DNA from: Planctomycetota bacterium
GTDB lineage: Bacteria > Planctomycetota > PUPC01
Length of the DNA: 5,784 nucleotides
Direction: 5' to 3'
Assembly (NCBI GenBank): GCA_003559755.1
Contig: PWKM01000291.1
Location: forward strand, 1-5,784
The notes below the pieces were generated by a model. That model ran no database searches. It saw nothing but the letters and a program-made list of their open reading frames with translations, and was not told the DNA's origin. Every line of letters starts with the position of its first letter. Position 1 is the first letter of the stretch. A program made the translations under genes and the position numbers. Below are positions 5,558-5,784 of the stretch, piece after piece.

Positions 5558-5784
5558 TCAGGGGCGCGGGACCAGCAATCCGCCCTGCGCTTCGCCGTCC
5601 TCCGCGCGCAACTGCCAGACATGGCCGCCGAGCTCGTCGTTGACGCCGCCCGCTTCGTAGCGGTAATGCACGGTCTGGCCGGCCGGCGCCCGCAGGCGGG
5701 TTTCAGCGGAGACTTTCGGGTCGTCTTGCGTTCCGGCGCCGGCGGCCTCGGCCGTCTCGAAGTTGGCGATTGCGCCGTTCATCA
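5558..5784 (-). CDS. Unidentified protein, C-terminal part, cut by the window edge
   Basis: I do not recognise this protein. At least 74 residues are read up to the TGA at 5560-5558. A Met codon lies at 5782, but only two bases precede it, so it may be internal and the gene probably extends past the edge. The codons look genuinely coding for this genome: the third base is mostly G or C, with regular use of GGC, GCC, GAC and CTG. The sequence is polar, has no cysteine and no membrane-spanning stretch, and contains alternating patterns such as QTVHYRYEAGG and GHVWQLRAEDGEA that suggest beta strands. It could be the end of a secreted, surface or enzyme domain, but nothing fixes a function. It shares strand with def, with a gap of about 214 bp, and no clear terminator was found in that gap. 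Confidence 0.6.
   Translation of the reverse strand, partial: MNGAIANFETAEAAGAGTQDDPKVSAETRLRAPAGQTVHYRYEAGGVNDELGGHVWQLRAEDGEAQGGLLVPRP

Overview
The window looks like ordinary chromosomal DNA from a GC-rich bacterium. Six protein genes can be named at family level, and a seventh, unrecognised one is cut by the right edge. A cytosolic-type sulfatase, a C45 Ntn-hydrolase and a DraG-like ADP-ribosylglycohydrolase beside housekeeping genes, in high-GC DNA with near-consensus sigma70 promoters, would suit a Planctomycetota-type genome (for example Phycisphaerae). That placement is inference: no marker gene fixes the taxon. I see no tRNA, rRNA, mobile element, CRISPR array or phage gene.

Layout. 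At the left edge is the 3' end of lspA (signal peptidase II), followed after only 3 nt by cysK (cysteine synthase), both on the + strand. A GC-rich hairpin with a TTTT tail at 1205-1245 probably ends that operon. Its T-run overlaps the -35 of a good sigma70-type promoter (TTGCCC-17-TATAAT) driving a 454-residue sulfatase (1298-2662, +). The sulfatase converges on a 360-residue C45-family autoproteolytic acyltransferase/hydrolase (2717-3799, -). A 166-bp divergent intergenic region, with a TTGACA-containing promoter on each strand, separates it from an ADP-ribosylglycohydrolase (3966-4751, +). That gene converges on def, peptide deformylase (4840-5343, -), which has its own strong promoter (TTGACC-16-TATAAT). 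Next come about 170 bp of GC-rich non-coding DNA with repeated RNA-like words, and then the C-terminal end of an unidentified protein (5558-5784, -).

How the genes relate. lspA, cysK and def are housekeeping: lipoprotein maturation, cysteine synthesis and N-formyl removal from new proteins. The sulfatase, C45 hydrolase and ADP-ribosylglycohydrolase all cleave or remodel small groups on substrates (sulfate ester, amide/acyl, ADP-ribose), and none has a visible export signal. Apart from lspA-cysK, each gene appears to be its own transcription unit with a short leader, so I do not see a multigene system. The points most worth a second look are the RNA-like intergenic region at 5410-5533, the sulfatase variant lacking the usual GKxH histidine, and the divergent C45/ADP-ribosylglycohydrolase pair.
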